A DNA stretch of 64,000 bases, taken from the NCBI RefSeq assembly GCF_025200715.1, contig NZ_CP104143.1:3606501-3670500 (forward strand). Reading direction: 5' to 3'. Source of the stretch: Rhizobium sullae. Its GTDB lineage: Bacteria > Pseudomonadota > Alphaproteobacteria > Rhizobiales > Rhizobiaceae. Positions 47,001-55,805 of the stretch are shown in pieces. The notes beneath the pieces are model-generated. The model worked only from the letters and a program-made list of their open reading frames with translations, did not search any database and was not told the DNA's origin. Within the stretch, counting starts at the first letter, position 1; each line of letters starts with the position of its first letter. The position numbers and the translations under genes are program-made.

Positions 47001-47567
47001 AGCAAGTGTGGGATCCTGCTCGGGTGTCGTCGCGGTCAACAGGGAGCGGCGCGCATCGGCGAGCAATGTGGCCGCGGCGCGATCGTCGAGAACCGAAAAG
47101 TGTCCGGCGACATTGGCCTCCAGCGGAAACTGATGCAGCAAGGCCTCGCAAAAGGCATGGATGGTTTGGATTTTCAGTCCGCCCGGCGTTTCCAACGCCT
47201 TGGCAAAAAGCCGTCTCGCTTCGGCAAGCTTGAGCTGATCCGGTATCGCGCCTTCAATCTGTGTTATCCGGCTTCTCAATTCCTCGTCCGGCAGCACCGC
47301 CCACTCGGCCAAACGTGCGAAGACACGGTTCGACATTTCAGATGCAGCTGCCTTGGTATAAGTGAGGCAGAGGATGGCAGAGGGCCGCGCGCCGGCAAGC
47401 AGGAGCCGGATGACACGCTGCGTCAGCACATGCGTCTTTCCAGAACCAGCATTGGCTGAAACCCAGGCTGACCGCGACGGGTCGGAGGCAATCGACTGCT
47501 GGATCGTCGTCCAACTGATCCACGTGCGCGGATCGTCGCCCTCTGGAAGTGCGGTCGGATCATTCAT
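44016..47567 (-). CDS. addA: double-strand break repair helicase AddA
   Basis: Helicase-nuclease subunit of the AddAB complex, which processes DNA ends for RecA. The 1183-residue UvrD-family protein has Walker A VSANAGSGKTHVLTQR, ILVDEAQDTSPIQW, FAVGDEKQSIYSFQGARPE, VHASKGLEAPIVFLVDGG, YVAMTRAADRLIVCG, and a C-terminal RecB-type nuclease with VIIDYKTNR. The ATG at 47567 overlaps the addB stop by eight bases. Confidence 0.96.
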   Translation of the reverse strand: MNDPTALPEGDDPRTWISWTTIQQSIASDPSRSAWVSANAGSGKTHVLTQRVIRLLLAGARPSAILCLTYTKAAASEMSNRVFARLAEWAVLPDEELRSRITQIEGAIPDQLKLAEARRLFAKALETPGGLKIQTIHAFCEALLHQFPLEANVAGHFSVLDDRAAATLLADARRSLLTATTPEQDPTLADAFSCVLNLGDETGLETLLGEIVANRNAIRRFISTAEHRGGIAATLRRELQLSADETETQIISQYWPLPGLFGLTLDLYLTLAAQKGGAKAQEVTYGLRQASNERNAAKRAELLEKIFLTAKGEPKSDSQFTVKAMLSDAPELADAISEARAHIVTCRDRLKIMRMFNATHAALILADRLNQDYEDLKKQRSQLDFEDLITRTADLLMKSGVGPWIHYKLDQGIDHILVDEAQDTSPIQWSVIQSLAEDFFSGESARPVVRTLFAVGDEKQSIYSFQGARPERFSEESENTRRRVSAGGQMFSSVRLPLSFRSTSDVLAAVDHIFASPENARGLSAVEEPVVHRSSRIGHPGAVDLWETIAPETTVKDEDWTAPFDATPESAPAAILARRMAHTIERLVGHETIVEKGKERLIQAGDILVLVRKRDAFVNALTRALKRRNNIPVAGADRLKLTSHIAVQDLLALGRFLLLPQDDLSLAAVLKSPLFDLSEDDIFALAALRGEYESVWTHLQKFAADGNERYAAAAEKLALLLHQSRNLSVHDFYSRLLGVHGGRRQFLARLGTEVSDILDEFLTFALDHESSGLPGLQSFISTLELEAPEVKREQDKGRNEVRIMTVHASKGLEAPIVFLVDGGSKAFTHTHMPKLRLLETNADAPLIPVWVPVSDLANSMTQTDTARLQKSAEEEYRRLLYVAMTRAADRLIVCGYRGVRANTDTWHMMISSAMADSHPHVMPATFEGPDGDWQGVKWRVPQVGRTFERSERPEDKDERETLPSSILKPLPPQRQLPRPLSPSGAGTIIDEEADNLLISSPLFAEKTRSDRSLEKGRLIHRMLQTLPDIAPVERADAAARYAARAARFWPEAERQGLVDSVLRLLADQSLQPIFAAHAQPEVSIMGTLALEGRHYAVSGRVDRLAVFDDRVVIIDYKTNRVPPATAKDIPFAHQAQLAIYREILAPLYPGKRIDCMLVYTDNATVHTLTASALEMALAGLKTK

Positions 47568-50500
47568 CACCGCCCCCCTCTTCATTTTCGGCCGTCGACC
47601 ACTCGGAGACGCGAGCCAGGTGATCGTAATCGCCGCCGAAATCGAACTGCTGCGCCGGAATTAACCGTGACGTGAAGCCACGCTCGCCGGACTGCAGCAG
47701 AGACACGAATTTGACCAATTGATCGATCGATTCTTCTGCCAGGTCGCGGGCTGATTTTGCCTTGTCGCTGCGCGTCGAAGTCTCGTTGTTGACCACGTCA
47801 GTGCGGAAACGGCTGCCGGGGCGGAGGCGCACATAGATGAGATCCTGCGGCACCAGGCTTCCGATGTCGCGAAACGCACCGGCACTGAGCGCCGCAGCCT
47901 CGAGCGCCAGCTGTGGGTCGAGTAGCGCGCGCGCCTGCGCGGGCGTTGGATTGAAGCCGGTTTTGTAGTCGATGATGTCGGCGGCGTTGGGACCGGTCGC
48001 ATCGATGCGGTCAGCCACGCCGGTCAACCGGATGCTGATGGGTTTGAGCTCCACGCTGCCGCGTACTTCCGTATAGGTCTTGCGGATCGCCGGCCGCCGC
48101 TCCGCTTCCCATTCGAGAAATGCGCGCGCCACCTCCCGGAAACGCGGACGCCAGACCGCGTCGATGTGCGGCGGCAGGCGCTCCACATCGAAGAGTTCCG
48201 TCAGAATGGTTTCCATCGCGTCTGCGGCTTCCGGCGTACCGGCAGCATGTCCTTCACGGACAAAGCGGTCGATGATTGCGTGATAAAGTGTCCCGCGCTC
48301 TGCAGCACCCGGATCGCGATTGAAGGGATCGACCGGATCGAGCCGCAGGATGCGGCGTGCATAGATTGAATAGGGGTCGCGCCGCAAGCGGCTGGCCTCG
48401 CTGAAGGAATAGGATTTCGGCTGCAATTCGAGCGGCGGCGTGGGCGAGGGGCGCTGCGCAGGCGCTTGGCTCCTGCCCTCGTCCAGCAGGCTTACCCAAT
48501 GCACGAAGCGGTTGCCGCGTGCTTTCAGTTCCCTCTCGAAAGTCTCGCCACCCAGCGCCAGCAGCCGCTGAAGCCAGCGCGAAGCGACCGTCGGCGTCGA
48601 GCCTTGCCGCAGCGAGCGCGAATAGATCAGATGCCGTGTTCCGCTCGCCATTTCGAAGTCATGGGCGAGTTGGCCGATGCGTCGCTCCGGCGGCTCGAGG
48701 CCGATTTCCGTCTTCATTGCGCGCGAGATGAAGGGATTGTTTGCCGTCTGACCGGGCCAGGAGCCTTCATTCAGTCCCCCTAGGATCAGCGTGTCGACGC
48801 TTTGCAGCCGCGCCTCCAATGTGCCGAATATGAAGACCCTCGGATGGCTGAGCGCGCGCGGTTTGACCGCCTGGCCTGCCGAAAGAGCCGCCATGATATC
48901 GATCCATTGCGGTCCATCGGCTTCGATCTGGCCCTCCGTCTCGATCACTTCTCTCAGCAGGCTTGCAAGTGAATCACCCGCTTCACCAGCCCAGAGATGG
49001 GCGAGGGTGCCGCGTTCATCGACTGCTACAGCTTCGAGCGCACGTCCGGTCCGCTCGGCCCAATCGGAAAGGGTGAAGCTGGTCGTCAGTCCACTGCCAT
49101 CCGGTCGGTGCCGGACGAGCGCGGATGCCAGTGGTTCGGTCGCATTCGACACCCGCCGGGCAAGATTGCGCGCTTGCTCCACCGCTTCCGGCGGAAGCGA
49201 CCTCCGCCACTTCGGCGCGTGCCTATCCCGTGCCTGCTCTGAAAGTTGATGATCGAGTAAGGGTTCCAGCGCGCTGATATCAACTTCGGCAACGCCACCA
49301 CGCAAGGCGAGTAGTTCCAGTGCCTCGATGGCTTGTGTGAGCGCGCCGCGTTCGAGGCCGAAGCGGGCCAGTGGATGTTTGAGCAAGGCCACGATTAAGA
49401 CCGGATCGCCGCGCCGGAGTGTTGCTTCGAGAAGCAGTTGCAAAAGCGTGCCCTGCAGCATAGCAGCAAGTGGCGTGCCGGCCGAGTCGTCGGCCAAGAT
49501 GCCGAAACGGGAGAGGTCTGCCATCACGCGCCGGGCGAGATTGCGGTCGGGCGTGATAAGCGCTGCCTGGCTGTCGCCATTTCGTCCCGGCTGCTCCAAT
49601 GCCAGCCGTAAGGCTATGGCGATCGCGGTCGCTTCCTCGCGTTCGTTTGCGGTTTCGATCAGCGAGACATCGGCAAAGGCTGCCGCCAATGCGTCATTCG
49701 GGAGCGCCTTCTTCCATTCGCCCCAATTGCTCGTCGCTTCCGCGGGCACAAGGGCGCGGGAAAGAATTTCTGCGCGGCGATGCAGATCTTGTTCCGCCTC
49801 CTCGATTGCAACGACGTCGCCGCGCGTGAGGCTCAGCCGTTTGAGGAGGGATGAAAGGCCATATTGCGGGTGACTTCGGCTCGCGGGGTTGGTCCGCTCG
49901 CCAGCGGTGATCTCTGGCGCAACCATCTGCCAATGCGCATCCGGCATGGATAGATCGAGACCTGGCAGCACGATCACGCCTTCAGGCAGATTGGCGACGG
50001 CAGCGATGAGGTCGGCCGTCGCCGGCATCGAGCCAGTGGACCCGGCAATAATAATTGGTCCGGCGGGTTTGGCAGCTGTGAGCCGATTGGCCTCCGCGCG
50101 TAGGATGGCATTGCGATGCCGTGCCGGTGACGATTTTCCGAGCTCAGCAAGCCGTTCCGGCCAGAAAGCGCTGGCAATCTGCAGAAATTCGGCCGTCAAC
50201 TGCCACCACAGAGCGTGATCTTCGGCATCGAGCTTCGAGAGCTCCGACCACTCGCGATCCTCGGTCTCGATGGAATCGATCAATTCGGCAAGATTGCGTG
50301 CGAGCCAGGTCGCGTCTGCCGGGCTCGCCGGCGCAGCCAAGGGCGAGTCGGCGTGGACACGCCGCACGATCTCTGGCAGCCTGTTGCGCCACGCGAGGAT
50401 GAGGCGAGCAAGTTCCAGTAGGCGCGCCGTATTCGAAAGCGGCTGCGCGAGATCGAGTGTCGCAGGTAGCGCCTCCTCGAAATAGCCGCTGTCGTCATCC

Positions 50501-50754
50501 GTCTCGCCGAGCGGCCGGATAACCGGCAAGATTGCCGAACGGCCACCAAGGAGATCGACGAATTCCGAACGCAGCACGCGGGCAGCGCGTCGCGTTGGCA
50601 GGTAAATCGTCACCTTGGAGAGCGAAAGCGGATCATCTGGATCGTGCCGGAAGAGAGGCGCGAGACGGCCGTCGCAGAGCGCCGCGGCAAGCGTCTTCAG
50701 GAAAGGCAGACCTGTTGGGATCGTTAGAACGCGGGGCTGGTGCCGTTCGGCCAT
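47560..50754 (-). CDS. addB: double-strand break repair protein AddB
   Basis: Partner of AddA; 1064 residues, alphaproteobacterial type. N-terminal RVLTIPTGLPFLKTLA, a central inactive-helicase-like region (IIAGSTGSMPATADLI, LGGLNEGSWPGQTANNPFIS) and a C-terminal PD-(D/E)XK nuclease with GTLYHAIIDRFV and ADIIDYKTGFNP. Translationally coupled to addA and starts four bases after the nucleotidyltransferase stop, giving a long minus-strand operon. Confidence 0.94.
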   Translation of the reverse strand: MAERHQPRVLTIPTGLPFLKTLAAALCDGRLAPLFRHDPDDPLSLSKVTIYLPTRRAARVLRSEFVDLLGGRSAILPVIRPLGETDDDSGYFEEALPATLDLAQPLSNTARLLELARLILAWRNRLPEIVRRVHADSPLAAPASPADATWLARNLAELIDSIETEDREWSELSKLDAEDHALWWQLTAEFLQIASAFWPERLAELGKSSPARHRNAILRAEANRLTAAKPAGPIIIAGSTGSMPATADLIAAVANLPEGVIVLPGLDLSMPDAHWQMVAPEITAGERTNPASRSHPQYGLSSLLKRLSLTRGDVVAIEEAEQDLHRRAEILSRALVPAEATSNWGEWKKALPNDALAAAFADVSLIETANEREEATAIAIALRLALEQPGRNGDSQAALITPDRNLARRVMADLSRFGILADDSAGTPLAAMLQGTLLQLLLEATLRRGDPVLIVALLKHPLARFGLERGALTQAIEALELLALRGGVAEVDISALEPLLDHQLSEQARDRHAPKWRRSLPPEAVEQARNLARRVSNATEPLASALVRHRPDGSGLTTSFTLSDWAERTGRALEAVAVDERGTLAHLWAGEAGDSLASLLREVIETEGQIEADGPQWIDIMAALSAGQAVKPRALSHPRVFIFGTLEARLQSVDTLILGGLNEGSWPGQTANNPFISRAMKTEIGLEPPERRIGQLAHDFEMASGTRHLIYSRSLRQGSTPTVASRWLQRLLALGGETFERELKARGNRFVHWVSLLDEGRSQAPAQRPSPTPPLELQPKSYSFSEASRLRRDPYSIYARRILRLDPVDPFNRDPGAAERGTLYHAIIDRFVREGHAAGTPEAADAMETILTELFDVERLPPHIDAVWRPRFREVARAFLEWEAERRPAIRKTYTEVRGSVELKPISIRLTGVADRIDATGPNAADIIDYKTGFNPTPAQARALLDPQLALEAAALSAGAFRDIGSLVPQDLIYVRLRPGSRFRTDVVNNETSTRSDKAKSARDLAEESIDQLVKFVSLLQSGERGFTSRLIPAQQFDFGGDYDHLARVSEWSTAENEEGGGDE

Positions 50755-50757
50755 CCG

Positions 50758-51492
50758 TCACACAAACATCCGGAAGCGCCGGATCGTTTCCTCCGCTTCG
50801 CCGATCGCCTCCGGCGTCCCGACCGTCAGCCAATGGCCTTCGAGCATCGTACCGAAAAGCCGTCCGCGCTCGATCGCTTTATCGAAATAGATATTGATAT
50901 TGAACGGTTCATCGGCGGGCGCGTCGTCCAACAACGATGTGTCCATGACGATCGCGCCGGCATAGACGACGGGATTCGGACCCTCTTCATGATAGCGGGT
51001 AAGCCTGCCATCTGGGGCAAGGTTGAAGTCATTCTTGCCGTTGTGGCCAGTCGTATCCGCGAGCCTGACGCAGAGCATCGCCATATCCATCCGGCTCGCA
51101 TCGAAGAATCCGGCTAAATGTCGAAGATTGCTCGGCCTATCAGGGCGCTCGCCGATCCAGAAAAGATCGGCATTGGTGACGAAAACCGTGCCACGATCAA
51201 GCAGCTTGAGGCCCTTTGCCAGGCCGCCGCCATTGTTCATCAGCCGGTCGCGTTCGTCGGAAATAATGATTTCGAGCGCTTTGTAGGAATTCAGATGTGC
51301 GAGCATCTGGTCGGCAAAATGGTGGACGTTAACAACCGCCCTCTCGACGCCTGCCTCGGCCAGCGAGTCCAATGCATAGTCGATCATCGGCTTGCCGTCG
51401 ATTTTCACCAGCGGCTTCGGGATCGTATCGGTGATAGGGCGCATGCGGGTGCCAAGGCCGGCAGCCAGCACCATGGCTTGTTTGATGGTCAT
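50758..51492 (-). CDS. MurU-like nucleotidyltransferase
   Basis: Sugar-1-phosphate nucleotidyltransferase of 244 residues with VLAAGLGTRMRPITDTIPKP, the LVKIDGKPMID segment, TNADLFWIG and NINIYFDKAIERG. The closest described member is MurU, which makes UDP-MurNAc from MurNAc-1-phosphate in peptidoglycan recycling. The neighbouring gene carries an AmgK-like kinase domain, which makes the sugar phosphate; that pairing supports MurU-like function. The ATG at 51492 (MTIKQAMVLAAGL) is preferred over a longer frame. Confidence 0.85.
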   Translation of the reverse strand: MTIKQAMVLAAGLGTRMRPITDTIPKPLVKIDGKPMIDYALDSLAEAGVERAVVNVHHFADQMLAHLNSYKALEIIISDERDRLMNNGGGLAKGLKLLDRGTVFVTNADLFWIGERPDRPSNLRHLAGFFDASRMDMAMLCVRLADTTGHNGKNDFNLAPDGRLTRYHEEGPNPVVYAGAIVMDTSLLDDAPADEPFNINIYFDKAIERGRLFGTMLEGHWLTVGTPEAIGEAEETIRRFRMFV

Positions 51493-51515
51493 CTGATCCG
51501 GGACTATGATTCGCT

Positions 51516-53018
51516 CTAACCTATTCCAGCCCTTGCGCACCAATCGCGCAAGGGGGCGAGCGCTTCGTGTTCAAACGCCACCTTGAGATAGGAGAGCGTG
51601 CGGGGCATGTGTTTCGTATAGCCGGGCTTTCCGTCGCGCTGTAACAGCCGCACCCAGAGCCCGGCAAGCTTGCAGTTGCGCTGGGCCGACATGATCGCCC
51701 AGCTTTTCAGGAAGCCGGCTTCCGCAAAATTGCCCTGTGCACGACGAAGAGCCAAATAGTCGTCCATGAGCTGCTTGAACAGGGCAGGCTCGATGGTGAC
51801 GCGCGCATCCTGCACGATAGATGCAAGGTCATAGGCGGTCGGGCCAATCATGGCGTCCTGAAAATCGATGAGACCGATCTTCTGAATGCCTTGCTGTCCT
51901 TCGCGCCAGATGATGTTTGGCGAATGAAAATCGCGGAGCAACAGATTTTTTTCCGCCGATGCGAGATCATCGATAAGCGCATCCCAGATCGCCAGATACT
52001 CCTGACGCTCGGGATCGCTGGCAGCCGTACCGCGCTGCCAGGGGAGATACCAGTCGAGAGCAAGGCGCACTTCCATCTTCATGGCGGTGCGGTCGAAATC
52101 GGGAATGTGATGGATGCGGGTTTCGGTGACGCGGATATCGCGTGGAATTTTCATCCCGTGCAGTTGTGCCAGACAGGCGACACTTTGTCGGTAGCGCTGG
52201 GCAATGGGCTTGCCGTCCGCGTCGAGTACCCCATCGCTGCCGAGATCTTCGATCAGCAAAATACCCTGATCATAGTCGACCTCGTAGATTTCGGGCGTTG
52301 CAAAGCCCCTTTTGCGTAGCACATTGGCGATTGCAACAAAAGGATAGGCATTCTCGGCGATGTGGGCAACCTTCGGATAAGGCTTTCCATCGAGTACTGC
52401 CGGTCCCTCGGGAAGCGGCGGCCAGTCCATCAGGATCTTGCGACCGTCCTGATCCGGATAGATGGCTTCATAGGCACGCAGCGACGCATCACCCGTCAGG
52501 AAGCGGCGCCTGGCGGTTGGGTGCCCGGCTTTCGTGAGAAAAGCGCGGATTGCGAGAGCCCGGCGGATTCTCTGCATCTGCCCGGGCGGTGCGGCGATCG
52601 TTGCGCGCCGGCCACTGCCTTCGTGTTCCAGTTTCATCGCGATGCGATCGGCGGGGAGTTCGCCTTCTGCCATTTCCGGCCATTCGACAAGGCAGATGCC
52701 GCTTTGAATGGCTTCGTCGAAGCCGAGCTCCTCCAGTTCCGCACCGTCAGCGAGGCGGTAGAGATCGAAATGCGAAACTGGGATCCGCAAATCGTAGGAT
52801 TGAACCAGCGTGAACGTCGGGCTCGGTACCTCAAGCCGTTCGTCGTCCGCTATCGCGCGCAGAAGCGCGCGGGCAAGGGACGATTTTCCTGCGCCGAGAT
52901 CTCCGGAAAGCGCTAGGCAATCGCCGGCTTTCAGCGCGAGCGCCAGATCTTCTCCGAAGCGGATTGTTGCTGCCTCGTCCTTCAGAAAAAGGGAGATTGC
53001 GCTGTTTTCCGTGATCAT
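51516..53018 (-). CDS. tsaE: TsaE / AmgK-like phosphotransferase fusion
   Basis: Two-domain protein of 500 residues. Residues 1-150 are TsaE, the ATPase for tRNA t6A37 synthesis, with Walker A SGDLGAGKSSLARALL (about 38-53) and HFDLYRLADGAELEELGFDE. Residues about 170-500 form an aminoglycoside phosphotransferase-like kinase: RRFLTGDASLRAYEAIYP, the catalytic LLLRDFHSPNIIW and metal-binding LIDFQDAMIGP. The second half resembles AmgK, the anomeric sugar kinase for MurNAc/GlcNAc. The ATG at 53018 overlaps the divL-like stop. No separate tsaE is present here. Confidence 0.9.
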   Translation of the reverse strand: MITENSAISLFLKDEAATIRFGEDLALALKAGDCLALSGDLGAGKSSLARALLRAIADDERLEVPSPTFTLVQSYDLRIPVSHFDLYRLADGAELEELGFDEAIQSGICLVEWPEMAEGELPADRIAMKLEHEGSGRRATIAAPPGQMQRIRRALAIRAFLTKAGHPTARRRFLTGDASLRAYEAIYPDQDGRKILMDWPPLPEGPAVLDGKPYPKVAHIAENAYPFVAIANVLRKRGFATPEIYEVDYDQGILLIEDLGSDGVLDADGKPIAQRYRQSVACLAQLHGMKIPRDIRVTETRIHHIPDFDRTAMKMEVRLALDWYLPWQRGTAASDPERQEYLAIWDALIDDLASAEKNLLLRDFHSPNIIWREGQQGIQKIGLIDFQDAMIGPTAYDLASIVQDARVTIEPALFKQLMDDYLALRRAQGNFAEAGFLKSWAIMSAQRNCKLAGLWVRLLQRDGKPGYTKHMPRTLSYLKVAFEHEALAPLRDWCARAGIG

Positions 53019-55603
53019 TCTGCCGCTGCGATGGAATGCGGCAGGCTGACTGAGGGAATCCGGCAAATAACCTTCGTACCCCTGCCTGGTTGGCTGTCGA
53101 TCGCCACCTTGCCATTATGCAGGCTAACGAAGCTGTCGACGATCGAAAGGCCGAGGCCTGCACCACCACGCTTGCCGCTCTTTTCGCCCGTAGCAAAGCG
53201 GTCGAAAACCGTTGCGATCATCTCCTGCGGAATACCCGGGCCGCGGTCACTGACCGAGAAGACGAAATCCGTGCCCTCGCGATGGCATTCGAGAGAGATT
53301 GCAGCACCATCCGGTGAAAAATTCGCAGCATTGGCGAGCAACTTCAGCAGGATTTGCTTCAGACGCTGAGGATCGGCGACGATCGAGCCAAGGTAGGCAG
53401 GCGCCGTGATCTCCAGCGTTACACCGCTTTCCTGCAACCGATCAGCGATCTGCATGGAGACATCATCGAGAAGATCGTTGAGATCAATCTCCGAATAATT
53501 GAGCCGCATGATGCCGGCATCGACGGTCGCAAGATCGAGAATATCGTTGACCAACGTCAGCAAAACGGATGAGGACGTCGAAATGTGGTCGATATATTCG
53601 GCTTGGCGTTCGTTCAGTGGTCCGACACCTGGCGTGCGCAGCAGATCGGCAAAGCCGATGATATTGGTCAGTGGCGAACGCAGCTCATAGGAGACATGTT
53701 GGACGAAATCGTTCTTCAGTTCGTCGGCCTTGCGCAGTGCTTCGTTCTTTTCCGTCAACGCGCGTTCGGCGCGGACGCTGTCCGTCATGTTGACGAAGGT
53801 CAGCATTGTCTGCGCATTCGGCAGCGGGATGATGGCGTAGTCCAGCACAAGGCCGGAAAGCAATTCCAGTGTTCCCTGGCTGGAGCGGCGCTCGTCATCG
53901 AAGCTGGTAATCAGCTCTGCAAAGGTCTTCCAGCCGTCCGGCCGGTCATAGGACGGCAAGCACGCTTCGCCGATCGCGCGAATATGCGTTCCGGGCTTGG
54001 CTTCGGCTTCTGTAATGCCCCAGAGCATACGGAAGGCCGGGTTCGAAAGGCGCATACGGCCGTCAGGTCCGAAAACGGCAACGCCTTCGGAGAGATGGTC
54101 AATCGTTTCACCCTGAACCTTGACCAGCGTGTTGTATCGCGTTTCGAGTGCGACCTGTTCGGTCAAATTCTCGAAGACCCACGTCGCGCCGCCTTGTGGA
54201 TGCGCGGTCGCAAAGACCCGCAGCGTCTGCCCATTCGGCAAATGCCAGAGGTCCGTTTGCGTATCGAGCGCCCGATAGACGGAAAGCGCGGCCTCCTTCC
54301 AGCTTTTCCAGTTGAGCTGATCGGAAAGCTTCTTTGCGGCGCGCAAACGCTCCAGCAGTTCGGCATTGTCAGGTTTGCTTTCGAGGAAAGCGATGTCGAG
54401 TTCCCAGAGTGCGACGAAGGCCTGGTTATAGAATTGCAGACGGCGGTCGCCATTGAAGATCGCAACGGGCGTCGCGAGGTGGTCCAGCGTTTCGGCATGG
54501 CTTTTCAGCGTGCGTTCAAGCTCTGCGCGAAGCGATTCGGCATCCGAAACGTCGATAGCGATGCCCGCTGAACCGCTCGGCAGCTTTACGTCCACGACGT
54601 CGAAGAAGGTGCGATTGCCACGAACGACAGTCGAAATCCTGTCGTGGAAAGGTGATTCCGGCGTGGCGGCAGCACGGATGCGTTCGCGGGCGATCGTTGT
54701 CAGGAACTCCCGTCCTTCGTTGATCGCGTGCTGCGGCGACTTCGCCTCGACCGCATCGCCATAGGCCTGATTGACCCAGGCGAGGCGTCCTTCGGAGTCG
54801 CGCTGCCAGGCAGGCAGGTCGATCGCGTCGAGCAGGTTCTGGAAGGCCGAGATCGAGGACATCAGCCGGTCGCGCTCGATCTTCAATTCGGCAAGCTCGG
54901 CGCGAAGATTGTTGAGTGCCACGAAGCGTACGAAAGCGCGGCCACCGGAAACCCGGCCTTGCGCCTCGAGAATTTCTTCGCGATTGGTTTCGACGACCAT
55001 ATCGAAGCTTTGTGCGGCACTACGCAGACGATCGATCGCCCTTTCGAGCTCCGACGCAGAACGAGGTTTCAGCCACAGGCCGAACGCCAGGAATTCGCTG
55101 TCTTGCGGCGCACCGGTCTCGGCTGGAAGCTGGCCGAGCAGTTCTGGCCGCTCGTGGCCGTCCCAGACAACGATGCGGCGATTCTTGTCGGCGATCAGCG
55201 CCTGGTATTGCGAAATACGCTGATGCGCATCGGAAAGAGCAGAGCGGATTTCGCGGCTTTCGTTTTCAAGATTGCCGCGCTGGCGCACGAGCCAGAGCGT
55301 CGAAAGCAAGGCTGCGGAAATGACGCCGATCACGACGGAAAAACCGACGACCTGCGACGATGTGAAAAGATGCGCGGATGCCATTGCTTCGGATTCGACT
55401 TGAGCCAGAACTGGTCGCGCCAAAGCTGCGATAGCCGTCCCGCCTGCGCAAATTCTTGCGAGCCGCGCCAGTGATCCCGAGCTTACCTTCACGGTTGTTG
55501 TGGCCGCCGCACAAGTATGTTTTTCACCTGCCTCGACTGAACGGACATCAGGCCAAACGCCCTCGTCCGCCTGTCCCGGCAGGTTGTGATTCACTTTCGA
55601 CAT
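53015..55603 (-). CDS. DivL-like PAS sensor kinase with tyrosine at the phospho-acceptor site
   Basis: Histidine-kinase-like protein of 862 residues. One membrane segment near residues 75-95 (SSQVVGFSVVIGVISAALLS), long coiled coil, PAS domains (about 255-350, 390-470, 520-620), then a kinase core with the dimerisation box FVQHVSYELRSPLTNI, where Tyr (residue 639, codon TAT at 53687-53689 on the complement) replaces the usual His. The ATPase region is otherwise intact: LLKLLANAANFSP, SDRGPGIP, GGAGLGLSIV. Tyr at this site is the hallmark of DivL, a cell-cycle regulator. Start ATG 55603; a TTG eight codons upstream is the alternative. Confidence 0.85.
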   Translation of the reverse strand: MSKVNHNLPGQADEGVWPDVRSVEAGEKHTCAAATTTVKVSSGSLARLARICAGGTAIAALARPVLAQVESEAMASAHLFTSSQVVGFSVVIGVISAALLSTLWLVRQRGNLENESREIRSALSDAHQRISQYQALIADKNRRIVVWDGHERPELLGQLPAETGAPQDSEFLAFGLWLKPRSASELERAIDRLRSAAQSFDMVVETNREEILEAQGRVSGGRAFVRFVALNNLRAELAELKIERDRLMSSISAFQNLLDAIDLPAWQRDSEGRLAWVNQAYGDAVEAKSPQHAINEGREFLTTIARERIRAAATPESPFHDRISTVVRGNRTFFDVVDVKLPSGSAGIAIDVSDAESLRAELERTLKSHAETLDHLATPVAIFNGDRRLQFYNQAFVALWELDIAFLESKPDNAELLERLRAAKKLSDQLNWKSWKEAALSVYRALDTQTDLWHLPNGQTLRVFATAHPQGGATWVFENLTEQVALETRYNTLVKVQGETIDHLSEGVAVFGPDGRMRLSNPAFRMLWGITEAEAKPGTHIRAIGEACLPSYDRPDGWKTFAELITSFDDERRSSQGTLELLSGLVLDYAIIPLPNAQTMLTFVNMTDSVRAERALTEKNEALRKADELKNDFVQHVSYELRSPLTNIIGFADLLRTPGVGPLNERQAEYIDHISTSSSVLLTLVNDILDLATVDAGIMRLNYSEIDLNDLLDDVSMQIADRLQESGVTLEITAPAYLGSIVADPQRLKQILLKLLANAANFSPDGAAISLECHREGTDFVFSVSDRGPGIPQEMIATVFDRFATGEKSGKRGGAGLGLSIVDSFVSLHNGKVAIDSQPGRGTKVICRIPSVSLPHSIAAAE

Positions 55604-55739
55604 CAGCGGTATGTCTCCGTCCTTCAATGTGCCGCATTACGACAAGACATCCCATTTTCGGGCGAACCGGATAACTCCGCGCCACGAATCGAGTTCTAAA
55701 ACAATACTTCGGAAGGGAATCGGCGGAAAGGTGTGTTCC

Positions 55740-55776
55740 AAAAAATAAGGATGCCGCATATGTCAATGCGGCATCC
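55740..55776 (-). terminator. ahcY terminator
   Basis: GGATGCCGCAT pairs with ATGCGGCATCC around ATGTCA; on the minus strand TTATTTTTTGG follows. It ends the ahcY transcript. Confidence 0.85.
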
Positions 55777-55805
55777 CCAAGATGTTGTGGATATTGTTGC
55801 TCAGA

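Noticed and set aside
53585..54571. 328-codon plus-strand frame inside the DivL-like gene
   Set aside because: Opposite a gene with clear PAS and kinase motifs; no motif of its own.
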